Positions 17,175-24,896 of a DNA stretch of 64,000 nucleotides are shown here, in pieces. The notes under the pieces were generated by a model. It was not told where the DNA came from. It saw nothing but the letters and a program-made list of their open reading frames with translations, and ran no database searches. The first letter of the stretch is position 1. Every line of letters starts with the position of its first letter. Both the position numbers and the translations under genes were made by a program. The stretch comes from DAHUXD01 sp963805495 (GTDB taxonomy: Bacteria > Acidobacteriota > Thermoanaerobaculia > UBA5066 > Gp7-AA6): NCBI GenBank assembly GCA_963805495.1, contig CAWDUQ010000002.1, positions 1,240,001 to 1,304,000 on the forward strand, given 5' to 3'.

Positions 17175-19247
17175 TCAGGCGTCGGACGTCACGGGCAGGG
17201 CGCGATCGTCCTGGAGTCGGGCGACCGCGTCGTCGCTGCCGAGGACCACGAGGACGTCGCCGTGCTGAAGCCGGTCGGGCGGCGCCGGGACGAAGCGACG
17301 CTCGTGACCGTCCCGCCCCATTCGCTTGACGGCCAGGACCGAGACTCCGTAGCGCGAGCGCAGCCGCAGCTCGGCCAGCGTGCGCCCCACGAGCGCCGGC
17401 GGGATCTCGAGCTCGACGAAGTGATGCTTCTCCGGCAGCTCGAGGAAGTCGACATCGCCGCCCTCGTCGCCGATGGTGCGGACGGGCGTCACGAGGCGCT
17501 TGCGGCGCAGCACCTCGCTGTCGAAGGCGCCGAGAAGGTCGCGCTGGGTGACGACGCCGAGGAACTTGCGGCCGGCGGCCGAGTCGACGACCGGAAGCTG
17601 CCCGACGTCGCGGAACCAGAGCTTTTCGTTGACCGAGGTCAGGGGCTCCTCCGGCGTCGCGAAGGGGATCTCGGTCAGGAGGTCCGCGGCGATCACCAGG
17701 TTCGAGAGCTCCCGCTCGGGGAAGGACTCCTTGATGTCGTGGATGTCGACGACGCCGAGAAGCCTCCCCTCCTCGTCCCCGATGTAGAGGAAGAGACTTC
17801 GGGAGGAGAGGAATCGGGACACGATCTCGGGCAGGGGCGTCGTCCGGGGCACGAGCGCAACGTCCCGGCGCATGATGTCCGAGACCTTCAGGGTCGCGAG
17901 CGCCGTGGCCTCCGGCGTCGACTCCCACACGATGCCGGCCGAGCGCAGGCTCGCAACGTACATCGACTCCTTCTGGAAGATGCGCGCGGTCGCCATCGCC
18001 AGGACGGAGACCACCATCATCGGCAGGAGCACCGCCGTGTTCTGGGTCAGCTCGAAGATCATGATCACGGCGAGCAAGGGCGCCCGGGTCATGCCGGCGA
18101 GCATGCCGCCCATGCCGAGCAGGGCGTATCCGCCGACCGAGGCGGAAAGGTGCGGCGCCACCACGTGCAGAAGGTTCGCGACGATGCCGCCGAGCGTCGC
18201 GCCGAGGAGGAGCGACGGGGTGAAGACTCCGCCCACGCCGCCCGATCCGATGGTCGCGGTCGTGGCCACCATCTTGCCGACGAACAGCACGGCCAGAAAG
18301 AGGAGCGTGGGATTGCCGTGCAGGATCCGATCGGTCGCTTCGAACCCGTTGCCGTAGACCTGCGGCAGGCCGATCGCGATCAGCCCGACAATCGCGCCGC
18401 CGGTCGCCATGGCGGCCCAGACCGGCAGCTTCGACCGGGCAAAGGCCCGCTTGCCGAGCGAGAGGACGCGGACGAAGGCGGCCGAGCCGAACCCGCCGAG
18501 GGCGCCGATCAGCATGAAGGGGACGTACTCGACGAGCGATTCGACCTTGAACGGGGCGATCCGGTAGACCGGGTCGTCGCCGAGCACCCACCGGACGACC
18601 AGCGTGGAGACGACCGCCGAGACCACCGCGGGGCCGAACAGCGTCATGGCGAAAGAGCCGACGACGACCTCGAGCACGAAGAGGGTCGCCGCGATCGGCG
18701 TGTTGTACGCGCCCGCGACGCCCGCCGCCATGCCGCAGGCCGTCAGGATCCGGATGCGCTCGGGCGAGACCTTCCAGGCCCGCGCGAGCGCGGACGCGCA
18801 GGCCGCGCCCATCTGGATGATCGGTCCCTCGCGTCCTTCCGAGCCGCCCGAGGCGATCACGACGACCGAGGCCGCGCCGCGCGCGAGGGAGGGCCTCAGG
18901 CGCACCGTCCTCCGGCCGAGCGAGACGACCTCGATCATGTGCGAGATCCCGTAAAGCGTGCGCTCTCCGAAGAAGAAACGCGCGATCAAGCCTCCGAGCA
19001 GGCCCCCCGCGGCCGGAAGGAGCACCCGCATCCACGGCTCCATGCCTTCGCCCCCGCGCAGGATGTCGGGAGCACCCGTCAGGAGCGCCGTCAGCGTCCG
19101 GGTCAGCCACCGGAAAACGATCGCCCCGGAGCCGCCGGCGAGGCCGGCGACCGCCGCCAGGATCAGGAACTGGGTGTTGGGATCGCGCCAGAAGAAGCGC
19201 CCGAACCTCGATGGCCGGGTCGGGGCCTCCGAGAGCTCACTCTCCAT
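17175..19247 (-). CDS. ClC-family chloride channel/transporter with CBS pair and TrkA-C domain
   Basis: 690 residues. The start at 19247 overlaps the end of the upstream zinc-ribbon gene by 11 bases, pointing to coupled translation. About ten hydrophobic helices occupy residues 25-440, with ClC hallmarks GSEGREGP (the Glu of GxEGP being the proton/gate glutamate), AYNTPIA and GSGGVGGVFTPS. Two CBS domains follow (about 455-585; VSDIMRRD, FLYIGDEEGRLLGVVD, QLPVVDS), then a TrkA-C-like domain (about 600-690; ELEIPPALVGRTLAELRLR, GDVLVVLGS). The cytoplasmic tail likely senses nucleotides. The gene may be co-transcribed with the downstream EAL gene. Confidence 0.95.
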   Translation of the reverse strand: MESELSEAPTRPSRFGRFFWRDPNTQFLILAAVAGLAGGSGAIVFRWLTRTLTALLTGAPDILRGGEGMEPWMRVLLPAAGGLLGGLIARFFFGERTLYGISHMIEVVSLGRRTVRLRPSLARGAASVVVIASGGSEGREGPIIQMGAACASALARAWKVSPERIRILTACGMAAGVAGAYNTPIAATLFVLEVVVGSFAMTLFGPAVVSAVVSTLVVRWVLGDDPVYRIAPFKVESLVEYVPFMLIGALGGFGSAAFVRVLSLGKRAFARSKLPVWAAMATGGAIVGLIAIGLPQVYGNGFEATDRILHGNPTLLFLAVLFVGKMVATTATIGSGGVGGVFTPSLLLGATLGGIVANLLHVVAPHLSASVGGYALLGMGGMLAGMTRAPLLAVIMIFELTQNTAVLLPMMVVSVLAMATARIFQKESMYVASLRSAGIVWESTPEATALATLKVSDIMRRDVALVPRTTPLPEIVSRFLSSRSLFLYIGDEEGRLLGVVDIHDIKESFPERELSNLVIAADLLTEIPFATPEEPLTSVNEKLWFRDVGQLPVVDSAAGRKFLGVVTQRDLLGAFDSEVLRRKRLVTPVRTIGDEGGDVDFLELPEKHHFVELEIPPALVGRTLAELRLRSRYGVSVLAVKRMGRDGHERRFVPAPPDRLQHGDVLVVLGSDDAVARLQDDRALPVTSDA

Positions 19248-19452
19248 CTTCGAAGCTGTCGGCCTCGGCTTCCGAAATGTCCTCGTCGCCGCCGAAGAAG
19301 AAGGCGTGGGCGCACTCGGTCCCGCAGAAGGTGCTTCCCCCCATGCGCTTGGCGCACCCGTCACAGACCGACTTGTGGCAGATCGGGCACCGCGGCAGGG
19401 CGAAGAGAAACTCGAGTCCGCAGATGCCGCAGTTATCCGATAGACCGGGCAC
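19237..19452 (-). CDS. Small zinc-ribbon/treble-clef protein, 71 aa
   Basis: The clearest start is GTG at 19452; no good Shine-Dalgarno is visible, so the start is uncertain. The product is cysteine-rich: CGICG, CPICHKSVCDGC and CGTEC, arranged as two or three zinc knuckles, followed by an acidic tail (GGDEDISEAEADSFEDGE). It lacks a signal or membrane span. Its stop codon lies inside the first codons of the ClC gene (overlap 19237-19247), so it is probably translated together with the channel. The function is unknown; it may be a protein-interaction or metal-sensing partner. Confidence 0.65.
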   Translation of the reverse strand: MPGLSDNCGICGLEFLFALPRCPICHKSVCDGCAKRMGGSTFCGTECAHAFFFGGDEDISEAEADSFEDGE

Positions 19453-19586
19453 GAGAAGAGTATACGGCGGGCCCTCGCGCGAGCCGCCCGGGAGGCACCT
19501 GTCCCCGTTCCCCGGGGCCCCCGCCCCCCTGTCCACACGACCAACTTCCCCGCCGGGGCGCCTGCCTGTACCATGGAGCCCTACCC

Positions 19587-20202
19587 ATGGCTCAAAACCG
19601 AATGCGTCGGAAGGGCTCGTCCTTTCTCGCGGCCGTCCTTCTCGCCGCCGCGGGGCTCGTGCGGCCGGAGAGCGGCGTCCGCCCAGTCCTACCCCGGGTT
19701 CTGGAAGGTCGGCAACCTCATCTACGCGCCCTGCATCTATCAGCCGTACACGAGCTACACCGACCCGTCCACCGGGTACGAACGCTACCTGCGCTACGAC
19801 TTCTCGTCCATGCGTCCCGATACGCGCTCGGCAGGCCAGTTCGCGGGCTACGGAGGCGCCAACCACACGGCCCAGTACTACGGCGCGGAGGGAAAGATCT
19901 ATCCCATCCTGCCGCAGGGAGTGAGTCAACCCATCGGCTTCTACCCGGGGCCCCCGGCCGAGGCCAACCTGTGCACCCAGTACCTTGCGAGCAACCCGGG
20001 CAAGACCTGCCCGACCGCGCTCTCGACTTACAAGACCCTGATCGCCAACAACGCCTCCTGGAAGTCGGGACTCAGCGCCTTCATCAGCCGGATCGCGGCG
20101 GAGTGCTCTGCTCCTCCCCCGCCGACGCCCACCCCCACGCCGGTGCCTTCGGGCTGTCGCGGCCGATCGAGCGGATGCGTCACCCCCGGCCCGGGCCAGT
20201 AG
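19587..20202 (+). CDS. Secreted hypothetical protein, apparently frameshifted
   Basis: The ATG at 19587 has GGAG 8 bases upstream and starts a textbook signal peptide (MRRKGSSFLAAVLLAAAGL), but that frame loses sense near 19665. The mature chain continues in another frame, from about 19670 (AASAQSYPGFWKVGN) to the stop at 20202. The frame of the mature part can be read back to an ATG at 19573, but then has an implausible Arg/Pro-rich N-terminus. A one-base indel between about 19655 and 19680, real or from assembly, explains this. The mature region has about 160 residues with three or more Cys, Tyr-rich segments and a Pro/Thr tail (PPPPTPTPTPVPSGC). I recognise no family. Confidence 0.6.
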
Positions 20203-20250
20203 TCCCGCCTCGGACCGCCCTCCCCGTTTTTGCTATCATCCGCCGCCCTT

Positions 20251-20327
20251 GGCGGTGTAGCTCAGTTGGTCAGAGCAAGCGGCTCATATCCGCTGTGTCC
20301 GGGGTTCAAATCCCTGCACCGCCACCA
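20251..20327 (+). tRNA. tRNA-Met (CAU), elongator type, with encoded CCA
   Basis: Acceptor GGCGGTG/CACCGCC, D arm GCTC/GAGC, anticodon stem AGCGG/CCGCT with loop CTCATAT (anticodon CAT), T loop TTCAAAT, discriminator A and CCA at 20325-20327. The fully paired first acceptor base pair argues against the initiator form. A lysidine-modified tRNA-Ile with CAU is a formal alternative; tilS is present at 36018. Confidence 0.93.
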
Positions 20328-20465
20328 ACTCTGCCGATGCCGGCTCCGGCACGTTGCCCTCGGGCGGCGCCTGACGGTTAGAAGGATCGGGTCGCCCGCG
20401 AGTCCGTCGGCGGGATTGGACGCACGACCGAGGGACTGAAACGGAGTCGGCGTCGAGCGCCCGAA

Positions 20466-21227
20466 TCAGAGCCCGCGTCCGGTCTTCGCGGTTCCCAGGG
20501 TGCCGAGGATCAGGTCCCAAAGCGGCGAGCTGACGCCGAAGTCGTGGCTCGAGTCGGCGTAGTGATGCCGGAAGTGGCGGCGCTTCAGGGCCCGGACGAG
20601 CGCCCGGGATCCGCTCGCGTGGTGCACGACGAAGTGGATCGTGTCGTACACCAGGTATCCCGCGATGAAGCCGGCGAAGACCGCGGGCGCCGCGGCGCCG
20701 AAGAGCCCCTTGAAGGCCAGATAGAAAAGGGCCGACAGCGGAATGCTCACGGACGGCGGCATCACCAGACGGGTCGAGTCGTTGGGGTAGTCGTGATGCA
20801 CGCCGTGCACCACGAAGTAGAACTTGTGGCGCAGGGTCGGAAGGGCCGGCAGCACCGCCTGGCCCGGCGCGAGGGAGCCGACGACGCGCCGCGTGTCATC
20901 TTCGATCCACTGCGGCGGATGGAAAATCGAGCGGTGGATGAGGTACTCGAGGAGAGTCCAGAGGAAGAGCCCTCCGAGAACGAGGGCACCCACCTTCGCC
21001 GGGCCCGCCGTCCGGAAGGCGGCCGCGAGCGCAAAGGCGATGACCGGCAGAAAGATGACGTGCGGGACCCAGGGGGGCACGTGGCTCAGGGCCTCCTGGA
21101 CGCGGCCACCGAACATCCGGCAGGAGGCGTCGTCGTTGTTGACGAACCGCACGGCGCGGGGCGCCGCCTTCGCGTTCCCCTCGGGGGCGCTTCCCGACGT
21201 GCTCATCGTGTTTTTCGCTGCTGACAT
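20466..21227 (-). CDS. Fatty acid hydroxylase/sterol desaturase family membrane protein
   Basis: 253 residues; start at 21227, or the internal ATG at 21206. Several hydrophobic helices surround the His-box set expected of the di-iron hydroxylase superfamily: HRSIFH, HGVHHDYP, HFVVHH and HFRHHY. The pattern resembles bacterial fatty-acid 2-hydroxylase-like proteins (SCS7/FA2H branch). It should act on membrane lipids with O2 and a reductant. It sits downstream of, and on the same strand as, the ACP and ketosynthase genes with a 201-base gap, so it may tailor a product of that lipid/polyketide locus. The promoter region carries an ATCATTCGGAG-like stretch shared with the cytochrome gene. Confidence 0.88.
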   Translation of the reverse strand: MSAAKNTMSTSGSAPEGNAKAAPRAVRFVNNDDASCRMFGGRVQEALSHVPPWVPHVIFLPVIAFALAAAFRTAGPAKVGALVLGGLFLWTLLEYLIHRSIFHPPQWIEDDTRRVVGSLAPGQAVLPALPTLRHKFYFVVHGVHHDYPNDSTRLVMPPSVSIPLSALFYLAFKGLFGAAAPAVFAGFIAGYLVYDTIHFVVHHASGSRALVRALKRRHFRHHYADSSHDFGVSSPLWDLILGTLGTAKTGRGL

Positions 21228-21428
21228 GTAACGACCTGAAATTCTCCCGCGTTCAAGAACACCTGCCTCCGAATGATATGCGACTCCGGGCCCGGCCGCG
21301 AAGGCCCCGTGAGGATCGAATCTTTTGGCCGGCCGGTGGGCGAAATCGGTGCATTCCGCTCTATTGAGCCGGCCACCCGGAAGCCTCCGTCGCCGGCACG
21401 CGGGGTTCGTCCTCGAACCCGGGGAGTT

Positions 21429-22649
21429 CTAGCGCGCGCGGAAGGCGAGCACCGCGTTGAGACCCCCAAAAGCGAAGGAGTTGGAGAGGGCGGCCTCGGG
21501 CCGGGCAGCCCGCGCTCGGTTGGGCACGACGTCGAGGTCGCATTCGGGATCCGGGGCCGTGAAGTTCGCGGTCGGCGGCAGGATCCCGCTTTCGAGGGCG
21601 AGCACGGTGGCGACCGCCTCCAGGGCACCGGCCGCGCCCAGGGCGTGTCCGTGCATCGACTTGGTCGAACTGACGGCGAGGCGATCCTCTCGAACGCCGA
21701 AAACCTCTCGAATCGCGCTGGCCTCGGCCGAATCGTTGCCGCGTGTTCCCGTGCCGTGGGCATTGATGTAGCCGATCTGCTCGGGGACGAGCTCCGCGTC
21801 GGCCAGCGCCCCGCGCATCGCGCGAGCCGGCCCGGCGACGGTCGGCTGCGTCACGTGATGGGCGTCGGAAGACATCCCGAAGCCCGCCATCTCGGCGTAG
21901 ATCCGTGCTCCCCGGGCTCGGGCCGCCTCGAGCGGCTCGAGCACGAGCATCGCGCCGCCCTCCCCGAGAACCAGCCCCCGGCGATCGAGGGAAAACGGCC
22001 GGCACGTATCGGGAGCGACGACCCGCATCGCCTCCCAGGCTTTCAGGTGACCCGGGGAAAAGGGAGCCTCGCTGCCCCCCGCAATCGCCAGGTCCACAGC
22101 GCCCCCGCGCACCATCCAGAAGGCCTGGCCGATCGCGTGGTTGGCGGACGAGCAGGCGGTGGAAATCGTGCAGCAGGGACCGGTCAGACCGAAGTCCATC
22201 GAGATCTGGCTGGCTCCGGCGTTGGCCATGGTTCGGGGAATCGAGAGGGGATGGACGCGGCCGGATTTGCGCTGGTAAAGCTCGACGAAGGCCGCGTCCT
22301 GCGTGGTCTGGCCGCCCAGGCTCGATCCCGTGTAGACGGCGGTGCGCTCGCGCAGTTCCGGCGTGAGCTCCACGCCGGAGTCACCCACGGCCTCCCGGGC
22401 CGCGATGACGGCGAATTGCGCGAAGCGATCCAGCAGATCCATGCGTCCGGGATCGAAGTGCTCGGCGGGATCGAGACCCTTCACTTCGGCGCCGTTCTGA
22501 AACCGAAGGCCGGAGACGTCGACCGACTCGATGCGGGCAATCCCCGAACGGCCGTCGCAAAGCGCCGCCCACATCCGCGGGGCATCGAGGCCGAGCGCCG
22601 AGATCGCTCCGACGCCGGTCACGGCGACGCGCCGCCCCGGCGAGGTCAT
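21429..22649 (-). CDS. Beta-ketoacyl-ACP synthase (FabF/KAS II-like)
   Basis: 406 residues, with the full condensing-enzyme triad visible: Cys in TACSSANHA, His in NAHGTGT and His in MHGHALGAAG, plus the C-terminal SNSFAFGG. It should extend an ACP-bound chain by decarboxylative Claisen condensation. The ATG at 22649 lies inside the reading frame of the upstream ACP gene. The divergent type III PKS operon suggests a secondary-metabolite role and not housekeeping fatty-acid synthesis, because fabD, fabG and other fab genes are absent here. A second, unrelated ketosynthase pair is at 56920-59246. Confidence 0.93.
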   Translation of the reverse strand: MTSPGRRVAVTGVGAISALGLDAPRMWAALCDGRSGIARIESVDVSGLRFQNGAEVKGLDPAEHFDPGRMDLLDRFAQFAVIAAREAVGDSGVELTPELRERTAVYTGSSLGGQTTQDAAFVELYQRKSGRVHPLSIPRTMANAGASQISMDFGLTGPCCTISTACSSANHAIGQAFWMVRGGAVDLAIAGGSEAPFSPGHLKAWEAMRVVAPDTCRPFSLDRRGLVLGEGGAMLVLEPLEAARARGARIYAEMAGFGMSSDAHHVTQPTVAGPARAMRGALADAELVPEQIGYINAHGTGTRGNDSAEASAIREVFGVREDRLAVSSTKSMHGHALGAAGALEAVATVLALESGILPPTANFTAPDPECDLDVVPNRARAARPEAALSNSFAFGGLNAVLAFRAR

Positions 22650-22926
22650 TGGCCTGCGGGCGCGGGTGGGGCGCGGGCTCCGCAGGGCCCCGGGAGATCA
22701 GCGCCCTGAGCCCTTCGACGACGTCGCGTACGCTGCGGGCCGATTTCGCCGCCTCGTCGGGGATGACGATGTCGAGCCGGTTCTCGAGCTCGAAGAGGAG
22801 CGTGATGGCATCCAGGGAATCCACGCCGATCTCGGCGAAGGTGCTGTCGATCGAGATTTGCTCCGGGGCAACGTGCTTGACGTCGGCCAGGGCGGAGATG
22901 ACGGTCTCGGCGAGTGGATCCGGCAT
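22381..22926 (-). CDS. Acyl carrier protein; frame runs into the ketosynthase gene (probable indel near the 3' end)
   Basis: Residues 1-80 are a normal ACP: four-helix pattern with the phosphopantetheine-attachment serine in GVDSLDAITLLFELE and a typical tail (SARSVRDVVEGLRALIS). After about residue 82 the frame does not stop but overlaps the ketosynthase gene for 268 bases and becomes Arg-rich, uncharacteristic sequence (total 181 aa). In the neighbouring frame a TGA occurs exactly at the ketosynthase ATG (ATGA at 22646-22649), the overlap style used elsewhere in this window. A one-base indel between about 22650 and 22690 would restore a normal ACP of about 92 aa. The ACP call is firm; the 3' end is doubtful. 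Confidence 0.8.
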   Translation of the reverse strand: MPDPLAETVISALADVKHVAPEQISIDSTFAEIGVDSLDAITLLFELENRLDIVIPDEAAKSARSVRDVVEGLRALISRGPAEPAPHPRPQANDLAGAARRRDRRRSDLGARPRCPADVGGALRRPFGDCPHRVGRRLRPSVSERRRSEGSRSRRALRSRTHGSAGSLRAIRRHRGPGGRG

Positions 22927-22993
22927 GCGGGCGAGCCTCGGCGCGTCGGACCGTATCGGGCGCGCGCCGAAAAAGCAATAAGGATCGGGTTAA

Positions 22994-23131
22994 GCGACCC
23001 AGCGGCCGGCTCTTGGGGTGACCACGATCGGGGCGGCCGCGCGGAGTATGCTCGAGCAGTTGCGCGACGCGTTTCCCGAGAACCCGCTGTTCGCCCGTGA
23101 GATCGCCCGCATCGACGCCGGCCGGAACTGA
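22994..23131 (+). pseudogene. C-terminal remnant of a TPR-type protein
   Basis: The open frame between TAA (22991) and TGA (23129-23131) ends with MLEQLRDAFPENPLFAREI, the kind of last helix pair seen at the end of tetratricopeptide proteins (DEFPENPLF motif). Only about 45 residues remain and no start or further repeats are visible. It occupies the divergent promoter region between the ACP and type III PKS genes, so it may simply be relic DNA. Confidence 0.4.
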
Positions 23132-23134
23132 CGC

Positions 23135-24190
23135 ATGCCCGAACCCGTCATCGCCGCCACCGCGACCGCGGTCCCCGACTTCGTGGTCACCCGCGAGGTG
23201 GTCAAGACCTACTTTGGACAGGTGTTCCCCCTCGAGGGCTCGCGACTCGACGCGATGATGGGGGTCGTGGACAACTCCGGGATCCGGCAGCGCTTCTGCG
23301 TCCTGCCGGTGGACGAGCTCATCCGGCCGAGATCCCTCGAAACAATCAGCCAGCAGTATCGGGAGCACGCGATCCGCCTCGGCCGCGCGGCCGCGACCGA
23401 GTGCCTCGAGCGCGCCCGGTTGCGCCCGGAGGACATCGACCTCATCATCACCGTTTCGTGCACCGGCGTGATGATCCCGTCGCTCGACGCGCATCTGGTC
23501 AACGCCATGGGCTTTCGGTCGAACGTGCGCCGCCTTCCGATCACGGAGCTCGGGTGCGCGGCGGGCGCCTCGGCGATCGCGCGGGGGCGCGATTTCCTGC
23601 TGGCCTTCCCGCGAGGCCGGGTACTGATCGTCTCCGTCGAGCTCGCGAGCCTGACGTTCCAGCGCGGCAGCCTGTCTCAAGCCAACCTGATCTCGAGCAT
23701 CCTGTTCGGCGACGGCGCCGCCGCGGCCGTCATGACGGGGGAAAATGCGGCCGGGCCGCGGGTCCTCGATGGCGAGAGTTACCTGTTTCCCGACTCGATC
23801 GACGCGATGGGCTTCGTCCTGAAGGAGACAGGGCTCCACATCGTGCTCTCCCGCGACGTTCCGGACATGATCCGGGGCCGGATCCGGGACCTCGTGCAGT
23901 GTTTTCTCCAGCGCCACGGTCTTGCTCCCGGGGGAATCGACGCCTTCGTGCTCCATCCGGGGGGCAGAAAGCTCCTCGTCGCGATCGAAGAAGAGCTCGC
24001 TCTGCCCCGCCAGCGCACACAACCCTCGTGGGACGTCCTGGCCGAGTATGGGAATCTCTCGAGCGCGTCGGTCCTCTTCGTGCTCCACGAATGGCTGACG
24101 AGACGGCCGCCCGCGCCGGGCAGCCTGGGCCTGATGGCGGCCTTCGGGCCAGGTTTCACGGCGGAACAGCTCTTGCTGCAATGGGCCTGA
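23135..24190 (+). CDS. Type III polyketide synthase (chalcone/stilbene synthase superfamily)
   Basis: 351 residues, the usual size. The catalytic triad is complete: C141 in TELGCAAGA, H274 in LHPGGRK and N307 in YGNLSSAS, and the C-terminal GFGPG-equivalent loop reads AAFGPGF. It should condense malonyl-CoA units onto an acyl-CoA starter to give an alkylpyrone, alkylresorcinol or related aromatic product. It heads an operon with a methyltransferase (10 bases downstream) and an FAD oxidoreductase (4-base overlap). This trio recurs in bacterial type III PKS loci and suggests O- or C-methylation and redox tailoring. The divergent ACP/ketosynthase pair may supply the starter chain. Confidence 0.93.
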   Translation: MPEPVIAATATAVPDFVVTREVVKTYFGQVFPLEGSRLDAMMGVVDNSGIRQRFCVLPVDELIRPRSLETISQQYREHAIRLGRAAATECLERARLRPEDIDLIITVSCTGVMIPSLDAHLVNAMGFRSNVRRLPITELGCAAGASAIARGRDFLLAFPRGRVLIVSVELASLTFQRGSLSQANLISSILFGDGAAAAVMTGENAAGPRVLDGESYLFPDSIDAMGFVLKETGLHIVLSRDVPDMIRGRIRDLVQCFLQRHGLAPGGIDAFVLHPGGRKLLVAIEEELALPRQRTQPSWDVLAEYGNLSSASVLFVLHEWLTRRPPAPGSLGLMAAFGPGFTAEQLLLQWA

Positions 24191-24200
24191 GGGCCCTGCC

Positions 24201-24896
24201 GTGAGTCTCTTCGTCCCTCCCCGGAGCCCCTCTCGCGAGCTGCTCGACGATCCTTCGCTCCCCGATTCGGAGATGCGGCGTTCGCTCGAGGACATCGACC
24301 TCGTTCACCGGCACTGGGGCGGATCGCGGGCGCTCGTGCGCCACCTCGCGTCTCGACTCGAGGTCCCTGGCCGTCCGGCCTCGATCCTGGACGTCGGCGC
24401 CGGTTCCGCCTCGGTGGCCCGCCGGCTCCGTTCATCCCTCTCGAACGCCACGGGTGAGCTCCGCGTGACCGCGCTCGACGTCCAGTGGAGGCACCTGGCC
24501 GCCGGCCGAACCTCCTCGACCCCGGACTCCGTGGCGCTCGTCGCCGCTGACGCCTTCCGCCTTCCGTTTCCCGATCAAGCCTTCGACCTTGCCGTCTCGA
24601 CGCTCTTCTTTCACCACTTCTCTCCCGACGAGAACCGGTCGATCCTCGCCGAGCTCCTGCGCGTCGCACGCGTCGGTTTCGCCGTCCTCGATCTGCGCCG
24701 GCACCGGATCCCGCTGGCTGTCATCGCGGTCGCCGGGCGCGCACTCTTCCGGAGTCGAATCTCGGTGCTCGATGGCGTCGCCTCCGTGCGACAGGCCTAT
24801 ACGACGGCGGAGGCGCAGGCGATCGCTCGCACGGTCACATCGACGGCCCGAGCCGTGCGCGTGTTCCCCTACGGCCTTCTGGTCACCGACGCATGA
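24201..24896 (+). CDS. SAM-dependent class I methyltransferase
   Basis: 231 residues, GTG start. The SAM-binding motif I reads LDVGAGSASVA (about residues 55-65). Motif II is ALDVQWRHL, and the post-motif region is AADAFRLPFPDQAFDLAVSTLFFHH, typical of methyltransferase domain 11/25 proteins acting on small molecules. It starts 10 bases after the type III PKS stop and its last four bases form the ATGA overlap with the FAD oxidoreductase. It probably methylates the PKS product. The protein is soluble with no membrane span. Confidence 0.9.
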   Translation: MSLFVPPRSPSRELLDDPSLPDSEMRRSLEDIDLVHRHWGGSRALVRHLASRLEVPGRPASILDVGAGSASVARRLRSSLSNATGELRVTALDVQWRHLAAGRTSSTPDSVALVAADAFRLPFPDQAFDLAVSTLFFHHFSPDENRSILAELLRVARVGFAVLDLRRHRIPLAVIAVAGRALFRSRISVLDGVASVRQAYTTAEAQAIARTVTSTARAVRVFPYGLLVTDA

